Positions 36,502-46,883 of a stretch of 64,000 bases of DNA are shown here, piece after piece. The stretch's first letter is position 1. The number at the start of each line of letters is the position of its first letter. A model generated the notes under the pieces. It saw only the letters and a program-made list of their open reading frames with translations. It was not told where the DNA came from and searched no databases. The position numbers were made by a program, and so were the translations under genes. Source of the DNA: an uncultured Phycisphaerae bacterium. GTDB taxonomy: Bacteria; Planctomycetota; Phycisphaerae; UBA1845; Fen-1342. Where the stretch lies: NCBI GenBank assembly GCA_937928595.1, contig CALGJV010000019.1, positions 44,373 through 108,372 of the forward strand. Reading direction: 5' to 3'.

Positions 36502-37605
36502 CTACTCCACGAACCGCACCGGCGTCCCGACGCGCACGCACCTGCCCAGCCGCACCGCGTCCCAGTTCGCCAGCCGGATGCAGCCGTGCGAACCCGTCTT
36601 GCCGATCAGCTCGGGGTGCGGCGTCCCGTGAATGCCGTAGCCCGGCAGGCTCAGCCCGATCCAGCACAGCCCCACCGGGTTCCGCGGCCCCGGTGGGATG
36701 CTGAGGGCCTGCTTCACGTTCTTCACCTCGGGCCACATCTCCGGCTTGAACGTGTACCCCGGGTCGAACACCACCGTCACGACGCGGGCTTCGCCTCGCG
36801 GCCGCTTCTCGACGAACTCGGCGATCGAGCAGTGCAGCAGCGCGATCGGCCGGTCGCCGGCGTCCAGCACGCGGATCAACCTCTCGCTGAGGTGCACCTC
36901 CAGCCGCGCCGCGGGCGGCAGCGCGACGGCGTCTTTCACGTTCGGCAGCGTGACCGTCGCCCCCGGCGTCAGACGGTCCAGGTCGCGGCCCGGATTCAGC
37001 CGCACCAGCGTCGCCCGCGTGCAGTGGCCGCGCTCCGCCAGCAGGTCGCCCAGCGCTTCGTACCGCAGGCGGTCGAGCTTCGCCTTGGCATTCCAGTCCT
37101 TGGGCACCGGCCCCACGTCCTGCGTGTCGGCCGCGGTGACCGTGTAGGTCATGGTCGCCGGCGTGTCATCGCAGCGCAGGGCCGCGCGGGTCCGGGCGTC
37201 GAAGACGCCGGTCGGGGGCAGGCCGCGGGCCTCCTGGAACGTCCGCACCGCCAGCGCGGTCTTGCGGCCGGTCTTGCCGTCGATCAGTCCGGGTGAGAAG
37301 CCGGCCCGGTCGAGCGCGGCCTGCCGGCCGAGCACCGTCTCCCACGAAGGTTCGTTGTCGCCGGGCTCGTCGGGGACCGGCCGAGTCGTGGGGCGGGCGG
37401 GGGCGGTGTTGGTGCGACCGGGTGTTGTCACCGGACGGTCGGGCGGCGCGACGGGACGCAGTGCGCCGGCGCCGGGCCGCGTCGTCGGGCCAGGCGCAGC
37501 GCCGCGGGCCGGCGGCTGAGCCGGGGAGACGGACGCGAAGGCCCCCGCGGCACAGAGCATCGCGAGCGCGAAGCGCATGCGCTGCAAGGGGCTGCGGTCG
37601 GACAT
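36502..37605 (-). CDS. L,D-transpeptidase (YkuD) with peptidoglycan-binding domain
   Basis: This exported protein of about 367 aa has a signal peptide (FALAMLCAAGAFASVSPA), a Pro/Thr-rich linker, and a peptidoglycan-binding-type helical domain (LGRQAALDRAGFSPGLIDGKTG). A LysM-like stretch follows, then a C-terminal YkuD domain with HxxxxxxxxxxxSHGCIRLAN: His in YGIHGTPH and the catalytic Cys of SHGCIRL. It would form 3-3 cross-links or anchor proteins to peptidoglycan; planctomycetes have a thin wall, so this is of interest. TACAAT (37612-37617) sits 6 nt before ATG 37605, suggesting leaderless expression. It converges with ligA with a 4-bp gap. Confidence 0.88.
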   Translation of the reverse strand: MSDRSPLQRMRFALAMLCAAGAFASVSPAQPPARGAAPGPTTRPGAGALRPVAPPDRPVTTPGRTNTAPARPTTRPVPDEPGDNEPSWETVLGRQAALDRAGFSPGLIDGKTGRKTALAVRTFQEARGLPPTGVFDARTRAALRCDDTPATMTYTVTAADTQDVGPVPKDWNAKAKLDRLRYEALGDLLAERGHCTRATLVRLNPGRDLDRLTPGATVTLPNVKDAVALPPAARLEVHLSERLIRVLDAGDRPIALLHCSIAEFVEKRPRGEARVVTVVFDPGYTFKPEMWPEVKNVKQALSIPPGPRNPVGLCWIGLSLPGYGIHGTPHPELIGKTGSHGCIRLANWDAVRLGRCVRVGTPVRFVE

Positions 37606-37611
37606 GGCGGC

Positions 37612-37617
37612 ATTGTA
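37612..37617 (-). promoter_or_regulatory. -10 box 6 nt before the L,D-transpeptidase start codon
   Basis: Minus strand TACAAT, then GCCGCC, then ATG: the same geometry as at the ABC-F gene. Confidence 0.45.
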
Positions 37618-37712
37618 CGCGGGGTGCGCGTCGATCGGTCCCGGGCTCGCCGGCGGGCGCGCGAAGGGTTGAACACGGGGGGAGCGAGCCCCGCCGAGGG
37701 CCGGACCGCGCC

Positions 37713-38879
37713 TCAGCGCCGGCCGATGCCCAGGATGTTGAGTGTGAAGAGCACGATCGGTGCGAGCACGGTCAGCCAGCCGAGGACCTGGGCCCCGCGT
37801 GCCCGGCGCCGGCCCGCGAGCGGCTCGGGCGCTTCCCGAATCCGCCGGAGCACGCCGTTGGCCAGCAGAATGGTGACAACCCCGGCGACCAACCCGAGCA
37901 GAAAGCCCAGCGAGGCCACCGACGCCACCGCCATGACGGCCCCGGGCACCCTCTGCGGGTTCATGTCCTGGAGCTGGTATTTCTGAGCCAGCGCGTACAA
38001 CGTCGCGGTGCAGGCGATGTACAGGGCCGGGCCGACCAGGCTGCACGCCAGCGCGGCGAGCGTGCCGGGCGCGCGGGCCCGCGGACCGTCGGACGCGGCG
38101 GGCCCCGCAGCGGGGGCGGCGACCTCGACCGGTGCGTCGGCCGCCGGCGGCGCGGCCCGCGCCACGGGAATCGCGGCGGGCTTGCTCCGCTCGGCCGCGA
38201 TCTCGGTCGCGGGCCGGTCGGAGAGGATGCGCCCGTCCTTCATGTGGACGATGCGGCGCGCCTGCTGGGCGATGTCTGGCTCGTGCGTGACCATGACGAC
38301 CGTGACGCCCTGCGCGTTCAGGTTCCGGAAGATCTCCATGATCTGCTCGCCGGTGCGCGAGTCGAGGTTGCCGGTGGGCTCGTCGGCCAGCAGGAGCACG
38401 GGGTCGTTGACGATGGCGCGGGCGATGGCGACCCGCTGGCGTTCGCCGCCGGACAGCTCGTTGGGCATGTGCCGGGCGCGGGGCGCCAAACCGACGCGTT
38501 CCAGGGCGCGGGCGGCGGGGGCCCGCGTGTTGGTCCGCCGGGCGTAGAAGAGGGGGACCGCCACGTTCTCCTCGGCGGTCGTGCGGTTGATGAGGTTGAA
38601 GGTCTGGAAAACGAACCCGATGAGCTTGTTGCGGACCTCGGCCAGCTCGGCATCGCCGAGGGCGCTCACGTCGCGGTTGTCGAGCCGGTAGGTGCCGCGC
38701 GTGGGACGGTCGAGGCAGCCGAGCAGGTGCATCATCGTGCTCTTGCCGCTGCCCGACGCCCCGGTGATCGCGACGAATTCGCCGCGCTCGATCGTGAGAT
38801 CGACGCCGTCCAGCGCGCGGACGACCGAATCGCCCATGCGGTACAGCTTCGTCAGCCCGCGGACCTCAATCAGCGCCAA
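37713..38879 (-). CDS. LolD/MacB-type ABC ATPase with an added C-terminal membrane domain
   Basis: This 388-aa protein has an ATPase domain in residues 1-230: Walker A GASGSGKSTMM, signature LSGGERQRVAIARAI, Walker B LLLADEPTGNLD and His switch VTHEP, in the FtsE/LolD/MacB class. A Pro/Ala linker is followed by about three hydrophobic helices (LAALACSLVGPALYIACTATL, PGAVMAVASVASLGFLLGLVAGVVTILL, VLGWLTVLAPIVLFTLNILG). It has no FtsX permease domain. It starts at TTG 38879 (GGGAG upstream) 37 nt after the adaptor gene. It probably forms part of a MacAB-like exporter whose permease is elsewhere. Confidence 0.8.
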   Translation of the reverse strand: MALIEVRGLTKLYRMGDSVVRALDGVDLTIERGEFVAITGASGSGKSTMMHLLGCLDRPTRGTYRLDNRDVSALGDAELAEVRNKLIGFVFQTFNLINRTTAEENVAVPLFYARRTNTRAPAARALERVGLAPRARHMPNELSGGERQRVAIARAIVNDPVLLLADEPTGNLDSRTGEQIMEIFRNLNAQGVTVVMVTHEPDIAQQARRIVHMKDGRILSDRPATEIAAERSKPAAIPVARAAPPAADAPVEVAAPAAGPAASDGPRARAPGTLAALACSLVGPALYIACTATLYALAQKYQLQDMNPQRVPGAVMAVASVASLGFLLGLVAGVVTILLANGVLRRIREAPEPLAGRRRARGAQVLGWLTVLAPIVLFTLNILGIGRR

Positions 38880-38916
38880 CGCGTCGGACTCCCTGGTGTC
38901 GGCCGCCCGCCGGTCG

Positions 38917-40287
38917 CTAGCGGCGCTCGCCCGGCTCCTCGGGCAGCTTCGTGAAGACCTCGTCGCCCTCGTTCAAGCGCCCGTCCGCCAGCACGCTGAT
39001 CACCTGCGTGTATTCCCCGTCGCTGATGCCGAACCGGCAGGGCACGAACTTCTTGCCGTAGCGCTCGCTCGAGCCGGGCGGCGGCGGCGTCTTGACGTAC
39101 ACGCCCTTCTGGCCTTCGAACGTTTTCACGGCCTCGGCCGGCACGCGCAGCGTCCCGATGGCGCTCTCGACCGTGAACTCGACCTGGGCCTGCGCGCCGA
39201 GCGGCAGCTTGTGCCGCTTTTCGTCCGTGACCTCGACATGCACGTCGAACTGGATGATGGACGAGCCCGCGTTGAGCTTGCCCTGGGGCTCGACGCGCAC
39301 GATCCGGCCGGTGAACGTGTCGTCCTTGAAGGCGTCGACCATCAGGGTCACGGTGCCCGAGCGCTGGGCGAGCTGTTCGGCGTCCTGTGCCGCGGTCTCG
39401 CGAAGCTGCGGCATGTCCGGCAGCGCGTCCAGGGGCGAGATGTTCAGCACGCGGCCGTAGTCGGCCTCGTCCAGCCGGGCGATGACCATCTTCTTCGAGA
39501 CGTCGGCCAGCCGCATGACCGGCGTGCCGCCGGTGAAACCCTCGGTGGCGGACTGCACCAGCACGCCGGGCTTCACGAAGACCTCGGTGACGATGGCATC
39601 GACCGGTGCGAGCACCGTCGTTTCCTTCACGCGCTGCACCGAGTCCTCGAGCGTCTTGCGGGCCGAATTCACGAGGGCCTGCTGGGACGCGACCGCCGTC
39701 TCGGCGTCCTGCTTCGCGAGCTCGGCGCTGGTGATGGCGATGCGGGCCGACTCCTGTTGGGCCAGGCTCATGCGGTATTGGGCCCGCGCGTCGTTCAGCT
39801 GCTGGGCGCTGGCCTGGCCGCGGGCCGCCAGCTCTTCCACCTTCTGCAGCTCGAACTTTGCGATCTCGCCCTGCGCGCTGATCTCCTCGGCGCGGGCCTT
39901 GGCGCTCTCGATCGACACCGCGGCCCGTTCGACGGCCACCTTGGCCTGCGTGAGCAACGCCTCCGCCCGGTCGAAGTCCGCCTGGGCCCGGTCCAGCCGC
40001 CGCTGCTCGTCGTCCGGGTCCAGGCGCGCCACCGGCTGCCCGACCCTGACATACATCCCCTCGACCACCGGCACGTCGATGATCCGGCCGGAGGCCTTGG
40101 ACTTCAGCTCGACCTCCTGGTTGGCCCGGATGAGCCCCGACGCGGTGATCGGCACGCGGATGTCGCCGCGCGTCACCTTGCCCAGCTTCGGCTGCGCCCA
40201 GGGCGGCTCGTAGCGCTGCTGCCGCGCAACGTAGTAGATTCCGGCCACGACGGCGACCGCGCCCAGCAGGATGAGCCACTTCTTCAT
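38917..40287 (-). CDS. HlyD/MacA-type periplasmic adaptor protein
   Basis: This protein of about 456 aa is anchored by one N-terminal helix (WLILLGAVAVVAGIYYVA). The lipoyl-like half-motif (GLIRANQEVELKSKASGRI) and a long coiled-coil hairpin (about 95-215) are those of membrane-fusion proteins. The second half-motif is VLAPVDAIVTEVFVKPGVLV, followed by beta-barrel and membrane-proximal domains. It links an inner-membrane ABC transporter to an outer-membrane channel, or acts alone in the planctomycete periplasm. GAGG lies about 7 nt before ATG 40287. Same operon as the ATPase downstream. Confidence 0.88.
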   Translation of the reverse strand: MKKWLILLGAVAVVAGIYYVARQQRYEPPWAQPKLGKVTRGDIRVPITASGLIRANQEVELKSKASGRIIDVPVVEGMYVRVGQPVARLDPDDEQRRLDRAQADFDRAEALLTQAKVAVERAAVSIESAKARAEEISAQGEIAKFELQKVEELAARGQASAQQLNDARAQYRMSLAQQESARIAITSAELAKQDAETAVASQQALVNSARKTLEDSVQRVKETTVLAPVDAIVTEVFVKPGVLVQSATEGFTGGTPVMRLADVSKKMVIARLDEADYGRVLNISPLDALPDMPQLRETAAQDAEQLAQRSGTVTLMVDAFKDDTFTGRIVRVEPQGKLNAGSSIIQFDVHVEVTDEKRHKLPLGAQAQVEFTVESAIGTLRVPAEAVKTFEGQKGVYVKTPPPPGSSERYGKKFVPCRFGISDGEYTQVISVLADGRLNEGDEVFTKLPEEPGERR

Positions 40288-40377
40288 CGCGCAGACCTCA
40301 AACGCCCCGGGGGTGCCGCCACGGCCCCGCGGGCCGGCGGGATGCACGCCCCGCCTGCATTCGCTCGCGGTCCGCCG

Positions 40378-41487
40378 CTATTTGGGCTGGTACGGCGTAT
40401 AGGGCAGCCCGAACGCCTCCGCCACCGGCTGATTCGTGATCTTGCCGTGCAGAATGTTGACGCCCGCGGCCAGTCCGGGATCTTCACCGCAGGCCTTCTG
40501 ATAGCCGAGATTGGCCAGTTTCACAAGGTAAGGAATTGTCGCGTTGGTCAAGCCGAACGTGCTCGTGCGCCCCACCGCTCCCGGCATGTTCGCCACGCCG
40601 TAGTGAACGACACCGTCCACCACGTACGTGGGGTCGCGGTGCGTCGTCGGGCGGGTCGTCTCGCAGCAGCCGCCCTGGTCCACCCCCACATCCACGATCA
40701 CCGCGCCCGGCTTCATGTGCGCCAGGTAGGACTTCTTCACCAGCATTGGGCACCGGGCGCCCGGGATCAGCACGGCGCCGATCACCAGGTCGGCCGTCTC
40801 CAGGTGCCGCCGGATGGCCTCGTCCGTGCTGTACACCGTCGAGACGTTCGCCGGCATCACGTCGTCCAGGTACCGCAGCCGGTACAGGTCGACATCCATG
40901 ATGACCACGTTGGCCCCCAGCCCGGCCGCGAGCTTGGCCGCGCACGTCCCGACGATTCCGCCGCCGATCACCAGCACATTCGCCGGCTCCACGCCGGGGA
41001 TCCCGCCCAACAGGATGCCGCGGCCTTCCATCGGCTTTTCGAGGTACTTCGCGCCTTCCTGGATGCTCATCTTGCCGGCGACCTCGCTCATTGGGGCCAG
41101 CAGCGGCAGGCGTCCCTGCCGGTCGAAGATGGTTTCGTACGCGATCGCGACGCAATCGGCGTCGCGCACGCCCTCCGTGAGCTCGCGGCTGGCGGCGAAG
41201 TGGAAGTAGGTGAAGAGCACCTGGCCCTTCCGGATGCTCTTGATTTCCTGCGAGAGCGGTTCCTTCACCTTGCAGATCAGGTCCGCCCGGGCCCACACCT
41301 CGCCGGCCGTCCCGACCATCTCCGCGCCGTATTTCGTGAAGTCGTCGTCGCTGATCCCCGAACCCACCCCCGCGCCGTGCTCGATGATCACCCGGTGACC
41401 GTTGCGCTTGAGCAGCTCCACCCCGGCCGGGACCACCGCAACGCGGTATTCGTCGGACTTAATCTCCTTCGGCACGCCGATAATCAT
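40378..41487 (-). CDS. ald: Alanine dehydrogenase
   Basis: This 369-aa protein shows the alanine dehydrogenase/PNT family N-terminus (MIIGVPKEIKSDEYRVAVVPAGVE), the substrate-site block (EPLSQEI), NAD-binding ANVLVIGGGIVGTCAAKLAAGLGA, and a C-terminal HYGVANMPGAVGRTSTFGLTN segment typical of Ald. It interconverts L-alanine and pyruvate with NAD+. GGAG precedes ATG 41487. The 49-bp gap to the divergent lipoprotein gene must hold both start regions. Confidence 0.95.
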   Translation of the reverse strand: MIIGVPKEIKSDEYRVAVVPAGVELLKRNGHRVIIEHGAGVGSGISDDDFTKYGAEMVGTAGEVWARADLICKVKEPLSQEIKSIRKGQVLFTYFHFAASRELTEGVRDADCVAIAYETIFDRQGRLPLLAPMSEVAGKMSIQEGAKYLEKPMEGRGILLGGIPGVEPANVLVIGGGIVGTCAAKLAAGLGANVVIMDVDLYRLRYLDDVMPANVSTVYSTDEAIRRHLETADLVIGAVLIPGARCPMLVKKSYLAHMKPGAVIVDVGVDQGGCCETTRPTTHRDPTYVVDGVVHYGVANMPGAVGRTSTFGLTNATIPYLVKLANLGYQKACGEDPGLAAGVNILHGKITNQPVAEAFGLPYTPYQPK

Positions 41488-41536
41488 TCGGGGACTCCAA
41501 CTCGGTCGAATTGTTGACGATGTACACCAGGACGCC

Positions 41537-42091
41537 GTGTCAAACGTGCTGAAAGACCGCAGCGTAAGAGCGCTCCGACGCCTTTGCAAGCTGGGCGCCG
41601 GCCTCGCGGCCTGCGCGCTCGCGGGAGCCGCGGGCTGCGGCGCGCCCGGCCCCGTGACCAGCCTCAACGACCTGCAAGCGGCGCCCCCCGTGCGGGCTAC
41701 GCGGACGACACGCGCGATTGTGACGGATTCACACTCGCTGCGGCAGCTTTGCATTCCTCTCGGGCCGCGCCTCGGCCTGATCGAGGTCCGTTCGCCGGGG
41801 CAGTGGCGCCGGCTCCAGGAGCTTGCGCCGGGTCTGGGTGCCTGCCCGGACCTGGACCGCGGCACCGTTGTGGGGATCGCGTGCTGGGCGGGCGAGCCCG
41901 TGGACGGCTCCTGGCCGGTGCGTGTTGAGAGCGTCCGCGTTCAGCGGGGCGGCGGGGTGATCGACGCGACGTTCCGCGGCGGCACCTACCTGCCCGATGG
42001 CGCCGCGTACATCGAAACGGCCTACGTGGCGGGCCTGCGCGACGTGCTGGGGGTCCAAGTGAACGGCACGCTGTTTCGGCCGAGCGATTGA
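41537..42091 (+). CDS. Lipoprotein of unknown function
   Basis: This protein of about 184 aa starts at GTG 41537. A positively charged N-terminus leads to a lipobox (LAGAAGC). The mature part contains a protease-inhibitor-like or PrcB-like compact beta domain (GPRLGLIEVRSPGQWRRLQE ... TVVGIACWAGEPVDG ... VIDATFRGG). I do not recognise a named family. Divergent from ald. Confidence 0.6.
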   Translation: MSNVLKDRSVRALRRLCKLGAGLAACALAGAAGCGAPGPVTSLNDLQAAPPVRATRTTRAIVTDSHSLRQLCIPLGPRLGLIEVRSPGQWRRLQELAPGLGACPDLDRGTVVGIACWAGEPVDGSWPVRVESVRVQRGGGVIDATFRGGTYLPDGAAYIETAYVAGLRDVLGVQVNGTLFRPSD

Positions 42092-42137
42092 CGCCGACGC
42101 CAGCCCCTCGCTCCGCTCTACTCACTTGATGACGACG

Positions 42138-42166
42138 TTGCCGCGGCTCACCGCGCGGCGTACACT
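42138..42166 (+). promoter_or_regulatory. Sigma-70-like promoter of the NtrC-class gene
   Basis: TTGCCG (42138-42143), 17-nt spacer, TACACT (42161-42166). The predicted transcript begins near 42173. A 20-codon ORF (ATG 42176) sits at its 5' end, followed by the regulator at 42319. Confidence 0.5.
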
Positions 42167-42318
42167 CGGCGCATCATGTGGTTCCGCTCAGGTATCCCCA
42201 ACGCCACGTGCATTATGAGCCACGGCCGCGTGGTGTAGCCCATTCGCCACGAAACCGGCTGGGGCTGGTGGTGTCGGCTGCTCGCACGGGCTTTCTGGAT
42301 GAGGGCGCGAGGTACGAG

Positions 42319-43782
<1,464 letters not shown>

Positions 43783-43793
43783 GCCGGCTTGGT

Positions 43794-43822
43794 TTGAACC
43801 GGTTCCCGAGCGCTCGTAGAAT
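43794..43822 (+). promoter_or_regulatory. Sigma-70-like promoter of the DnaJ-type gene
   Basis: TTGAAC (43794-43799), 17-nt spacer, TAGAAT (43817-43822); ATG 43852 follows with a leader of about 22 nt. Confidence 0.6.
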
Positions 43823-43851
43823 CGTCCCCACCGGGCTGTCGCGGCGAACCC

Positions 43852-44778
43852 ATGAGCAGCAAGGACCCCTACGAAATCCTCGGTGTCAGCCGTACCGCCT
43901 CGCCCGATGAGATCAAGCGGGCGTATCGTCGCCTGGCCAAGGAGCACCACCCGGACCGCAACCCCGGCGACCCGGCGGCGGAGCGCCGCTTCAAGGAGGT
44001 CCAGGCGGCCTACGAGGTGCTCGGCGATCCGCAACGGCGGGCGGAGTACGACCGCTTCGGAGCCGGCGGCCCGCGACCCGACGTACACGCGTGGGGTCCG
44101 GCCGCGGGCGGAGGCCCCGGCGGCGTCCGCTTCGACTTCGGGTCGCTGGGCGACCTGACCGAGATCTTCGAGCAGTTCTTTAGCCGGGCGGGCGCACCCC
44201 GGACGCGTCGCAGCGTTCGCCGCGTGGCTCCCGCGGGCGCCGATGTCGAAGGCGAGATCGAACTCGGCTTCGACGAGGCCCTGCGGGGCGCGGTGCGCGA
44301 GATCGTGCTCGGGGGCGGCGGGCGCACCGAGCGGATCCAGGTTCGCGTGCCGGCCGGCGTGACCGACGGTGAGCGCATCCGTGTGCGGGGCCGGGGACAG
44401 GAGGGGCCGGGCGGCCGCGGCGACCTGCTGATCCGTTGCCGTGTGGCGCCGCATCCGTTCCTGCGACGCGAGGGTGCCGATCTGGTTCTCGATCTACCGC
44501 TGACCGTGCGTGAGGCGGTGTTGGGGACACGCGTCGAGATCCCGACGCCGAGAGGACCGGCGCTGCTGACCGTACCGCCGGGCACGTCGAGCGGAACCAA
44601 GCTGCGGCTCCGCGGGCACGGCGCGCCGGACCGCGAGACCGGGCGGACGGGCGACCTGTACGCCGTGGTGCGCATCGTGGTACCGCGCGAGGTGTCGGCC
44701 GCGGCCCGGCGTCTGCTGGAGCAATTCGACGCCGCCGCCCCGCTCGCCCCCCGCAGCGCCGCGGGCTGGCCGAAATGA
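43852..44778 (+). CDS. DnaJ/CbpA-type co-chaperone without zinc finger
   Basis: This 308-aa protein has an N-terminal J domain with HPD at 33-35. A Gly-rich segment follows, then the two C-terminal substrate-binding beta domains ([64 protein letters not shown]). The Cys-rich zinc repeats of DnaJ are absent, which puts it in the CbpA/DjlA-like class II. It stimulates DnaK ATPase; no dnaK or grpE is in the window. Followed by a closely spaced membrane-protein gene. Confidence 0.93.
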   Translation: MSSKDPYEILGVSRTASPDEIKRAYRRLAKEHHPDRNPGDPAAERRFKEVQAAYEVLGDPQRRAEYDRFGAGGPRPDVHAWGPAAGGGPGGVRFDFGSLGDLTEIFEQFFSRAGAPRTRRSVRRVAPAGADVEGEIELGFDEALRGAVREIVLGGGGRTERIQVRVPAGVTDGERIRVRGRGQEGPGGRGDLLIRCRVAPHPFLRREGADLVLDLPLTVREAVLGTRVEIPTPRGPALLTVPPGTSSGTKLRLRGHGAPDRETGRTGDLYAVVRIVVPREVSAAARRLLEQFDAAAPLAPRSAAGWPK

Positions 44779-44785
44779 GGCATGC

Positions 44786-45226
44786 GTGAGCGAATCGCGC
44801 CGACCATCGCCGGGCCACGCCGCCACACTGCTGGTGCTGCTGATGCTCGTGCTCATGACGTGTGCGGCGGTGTATATCGTCGTCGCGCGCATCGGGCAGG
44901 GCCCCCCGGCGCTCGGACCGTTGCGGGAAGACGTCGGCGACGAGGCGGCGGCCATGCTGCGGACCCAGCAACTCACCGTGTTGCTGACCATCCTGCTGAT
45001 CTCCGCCCTGCTGATCCTGTTGTTCGTGCTTGGCGCCTACCTGCTGTTGCGGGTCGGCCGAATCATTGCCCGCGAGCGCCTGGGCGGCAAACCGACGACG
45101 TACGTCGATGCCTGGGGCAGCTATCGTGTGACGGATGAGCAGATCGCCCGCGCGACGGCCGAAGAGCCGCCCGCCGGCGGCGAGAGTCCGCCGTCCGGCG
45201 GGCCGCCGCCCGAGACCAAGGAGTGA
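44786..45226 (+). CDS. Two-span membrane protein, unknown function
   Basis: This 146-aa protein has two hydrophobic segments (ATLLVLLMLVLMTCAAVYIVV and TVLLTILLISALLILLFVLGAYLLL) joined by a short loop. A basic amphipathic region and a Pro/Gly-rich tail follow. GTG 44786 has GAGG 5 nt upstream and lies 7 nt after the DnaJ stop. The stop at 45226 is 3 nt before the next ATG. It is likely co-transcribed with its neighbours; no family recognised. Confidence 0.65.
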   Translation: MSESRRPSPGHAATLLVLLMLVLMTCAAVYIVVARIGQGPPALGPLREDVGDEAAAMLRTQQLTVLLTILLISALLILLFVLGAYLLLRVGRIIARERLGGKPTTYVDAWGSYRVTDEQIARATAEEPPAGGESPPSGGPPPETKE

Positions 45227-45229
45227 GCC

Positions 45230-46777
45230 ATGACCGATCCGCGGCCTTCCGTCCGCCCCGCGGCGCCGGCCTCCCGCGCGGACGCCGTCGAGCGGCTCTA
45301 CGTGTACTGGATCGTCAGCACCGGGCTGCTGCTCATTCTGGTGGTGATCCTGGCGCTTTTCATCCGCGGGGCGGTGCATGAGGCGCGCGCGCTCGCGCGC
45401 CGCGTCACGGTCCTCGAGACGGCGCTGGGCGAGCGTGCCGCGGCACCCCCGGTCACCGCCGCGCCCCGCGAGCTGGCGCCGCCGCCCGCCGCGACGCGCC
45501 CGGTCATCCCTCCGCCTGCGACGGCGCCGGCGGCGACGCGGCCGGCCGTCGCCGCGCCGACGACCCCCCCTGCGCGGCCCGACGACGACATGCGGGCAGC
45601 GGCCGAGGCCGCCGTGCGACGCGATGAAGTGACGGGCTATCTGCTCCCCGACCCCGCGGCGGCCCGCGCTCTGGTGCGGACCGCGTCGGAGCAGGCGGCG
45701 CGGGCGCGCTGGAGCGGCGCCACGTTCGCCCGGCTCGCCGTGCTCGCCCGCCTGCTCGAACGCGACGCCCTGGCCGAAGACCTGGCCCGGCGGGCCGTGG
45801 CCGCGGGCGAGCCGGCGCACGAGTTCACGCACGTCTCGGCCCGGTCGTTGCTGTGCCGCGGCCGGGCGGCCGAGGCGCTCGTGTTCGCCCGCCAGTACGT
45901 GGAGCGCAGCGACGGCGCACCGGCCGCGATTCTGGTGCTGGCGGAAGCCCTGCTGGCGACCGAGCAGCCGGGCGCGGCGACCGATGCGGTCGCGGCCCTG
46001 ACCGACGTGCGCGCCCTGGATGCGGCCGAGCGGCTGCGACTGGGCCGGGTGGCGTTGGCGCTCGAGCTGTATCCGACGCTCGACCGGGTGCTGGGACTGC
46101 TGGACACCGTGCCGCAGCCGCTGACCGCCGAGCGCAACTTCCTGGAGGCGGTGAGCCTGGCGCGGCGTGAACGGACGGTCGAGGCGCTGGCGGTGCTCGA
46201 TTACCTGGCGGCCGAGGCCCCGCCGGCGGCGGATGCTCGGCGGCCGTGGCCGGTCCCCCGCCCGGATGCCTACGAGGTGGCAGTTTGGCGGGGTGTGACG
46301 CTCATGTACGCCGGGCAGATGGAGTCGGCGCGAGAGGCGCTGGAGGCTGCGGCGCAATTGGACCCGGGGCGGCCCGAGGCGTACTACTTCCGCGGGATGC
46401 TGGAGGCGAACGCGGGGCGGCCGGACGTCGCGCGGAACTACCTGAAGAACGCGCTGGCGGGCGCGGCGCGGCTGGCGCCGGCGTGGGAGGCGCTGGCGAC
46501 GCTGGATCTGGACGCGGACCAGGTCGAGATCGCGCTGCAAAGCCTGGCGCGGGCGGTGGAGATCAACCCGCGGCGGGCGACGGCGCATTTCCTGCGGGCG
46601 ATCGCCCACGCCAAGCTGTCGCAGGCGGAGCCCGCGGCGGCGGCGCTGCGGGTCGCGTTCCAGCTCGACCCGACGCTGCTGTCCGAAGCGCAGCAGGCCG
46701 ATGTGCTCAAGCGGCTGTTTACGCCCGCGCAGCTCGACGCGTTGGCGGCCGAGGCGCCCGGCGGCAGCGCACCCTGA
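45230..46777 (+). CDS. Membrane-anchored TPR protein
   Basis: This 515-aa protein has one N-terminal transmembrane helix (VSTGLLLILVVILALFI) and a Pro/Ala-rich linker. An extended array of TPR-like helical repeats follows (about 150-510: SAREALEAAAQLDPGRPEAYY, YLKNALAGAARLAPAWEAL, ALQSLARAVEINPRRATAHF). TPR arrays scaffold protein complexes; here it would face one side of the membrane. It follows the DnaJ-type gene and its small membrane partner in one operon, which suggests an envelope or protein-quality role. Confidence 0.75.
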   Translation: MTDPRPSVRPAAPASRADAVERLYVYWIVSTGLLLILVVILALFIRGAVHEARALARRVTVLETALGERAAAPPVTAAPRELAPPPAATRPVIPPPATAPAATRPAVAAPTTPPARPDDDMRAAAEAAVRRDEVTGYLLPDPAAARALVRTASEQAARARWSGATFARLAVLARLLERDALAEDLARRAVAAGEPAHEFTHVSARSLLCRGRAAEALVFARQYVERSDGAPAAILVLAEALLATEQPGAATDAVAALTDVRALDAAERLRLGRVALALELYPTLDRVLGLLDTVPQPLTAERNFLEAVSLARRERTVEALAVLDYLAAEAPPAADARRPWPVPRPDAYEVAVWRGVTLMYAGQMESAREALEAAAQLDPGRPEAYYFRGMLEANAGRPDVARNYLKNALAGAARLAPAWEALATLDLDADQVEIALQSLARAVEINPRRATAHFLRAIAHAKLSQAEPAAAALRVAFQLDPTLLSEAQQADVLKRLFTPAQLDALAAEAPGGSAP

Positions 46778-46883
46778 CGGATTCGGCGGCCGACCGGCCG
46801 GCCGCCTCCCCGGTGAGCGCGGGCGCGGTTACCATGCCGCGGCCTGCCGCAGGGCGGGGGTTGTCCGGCGGGCTGGAGGCCGC

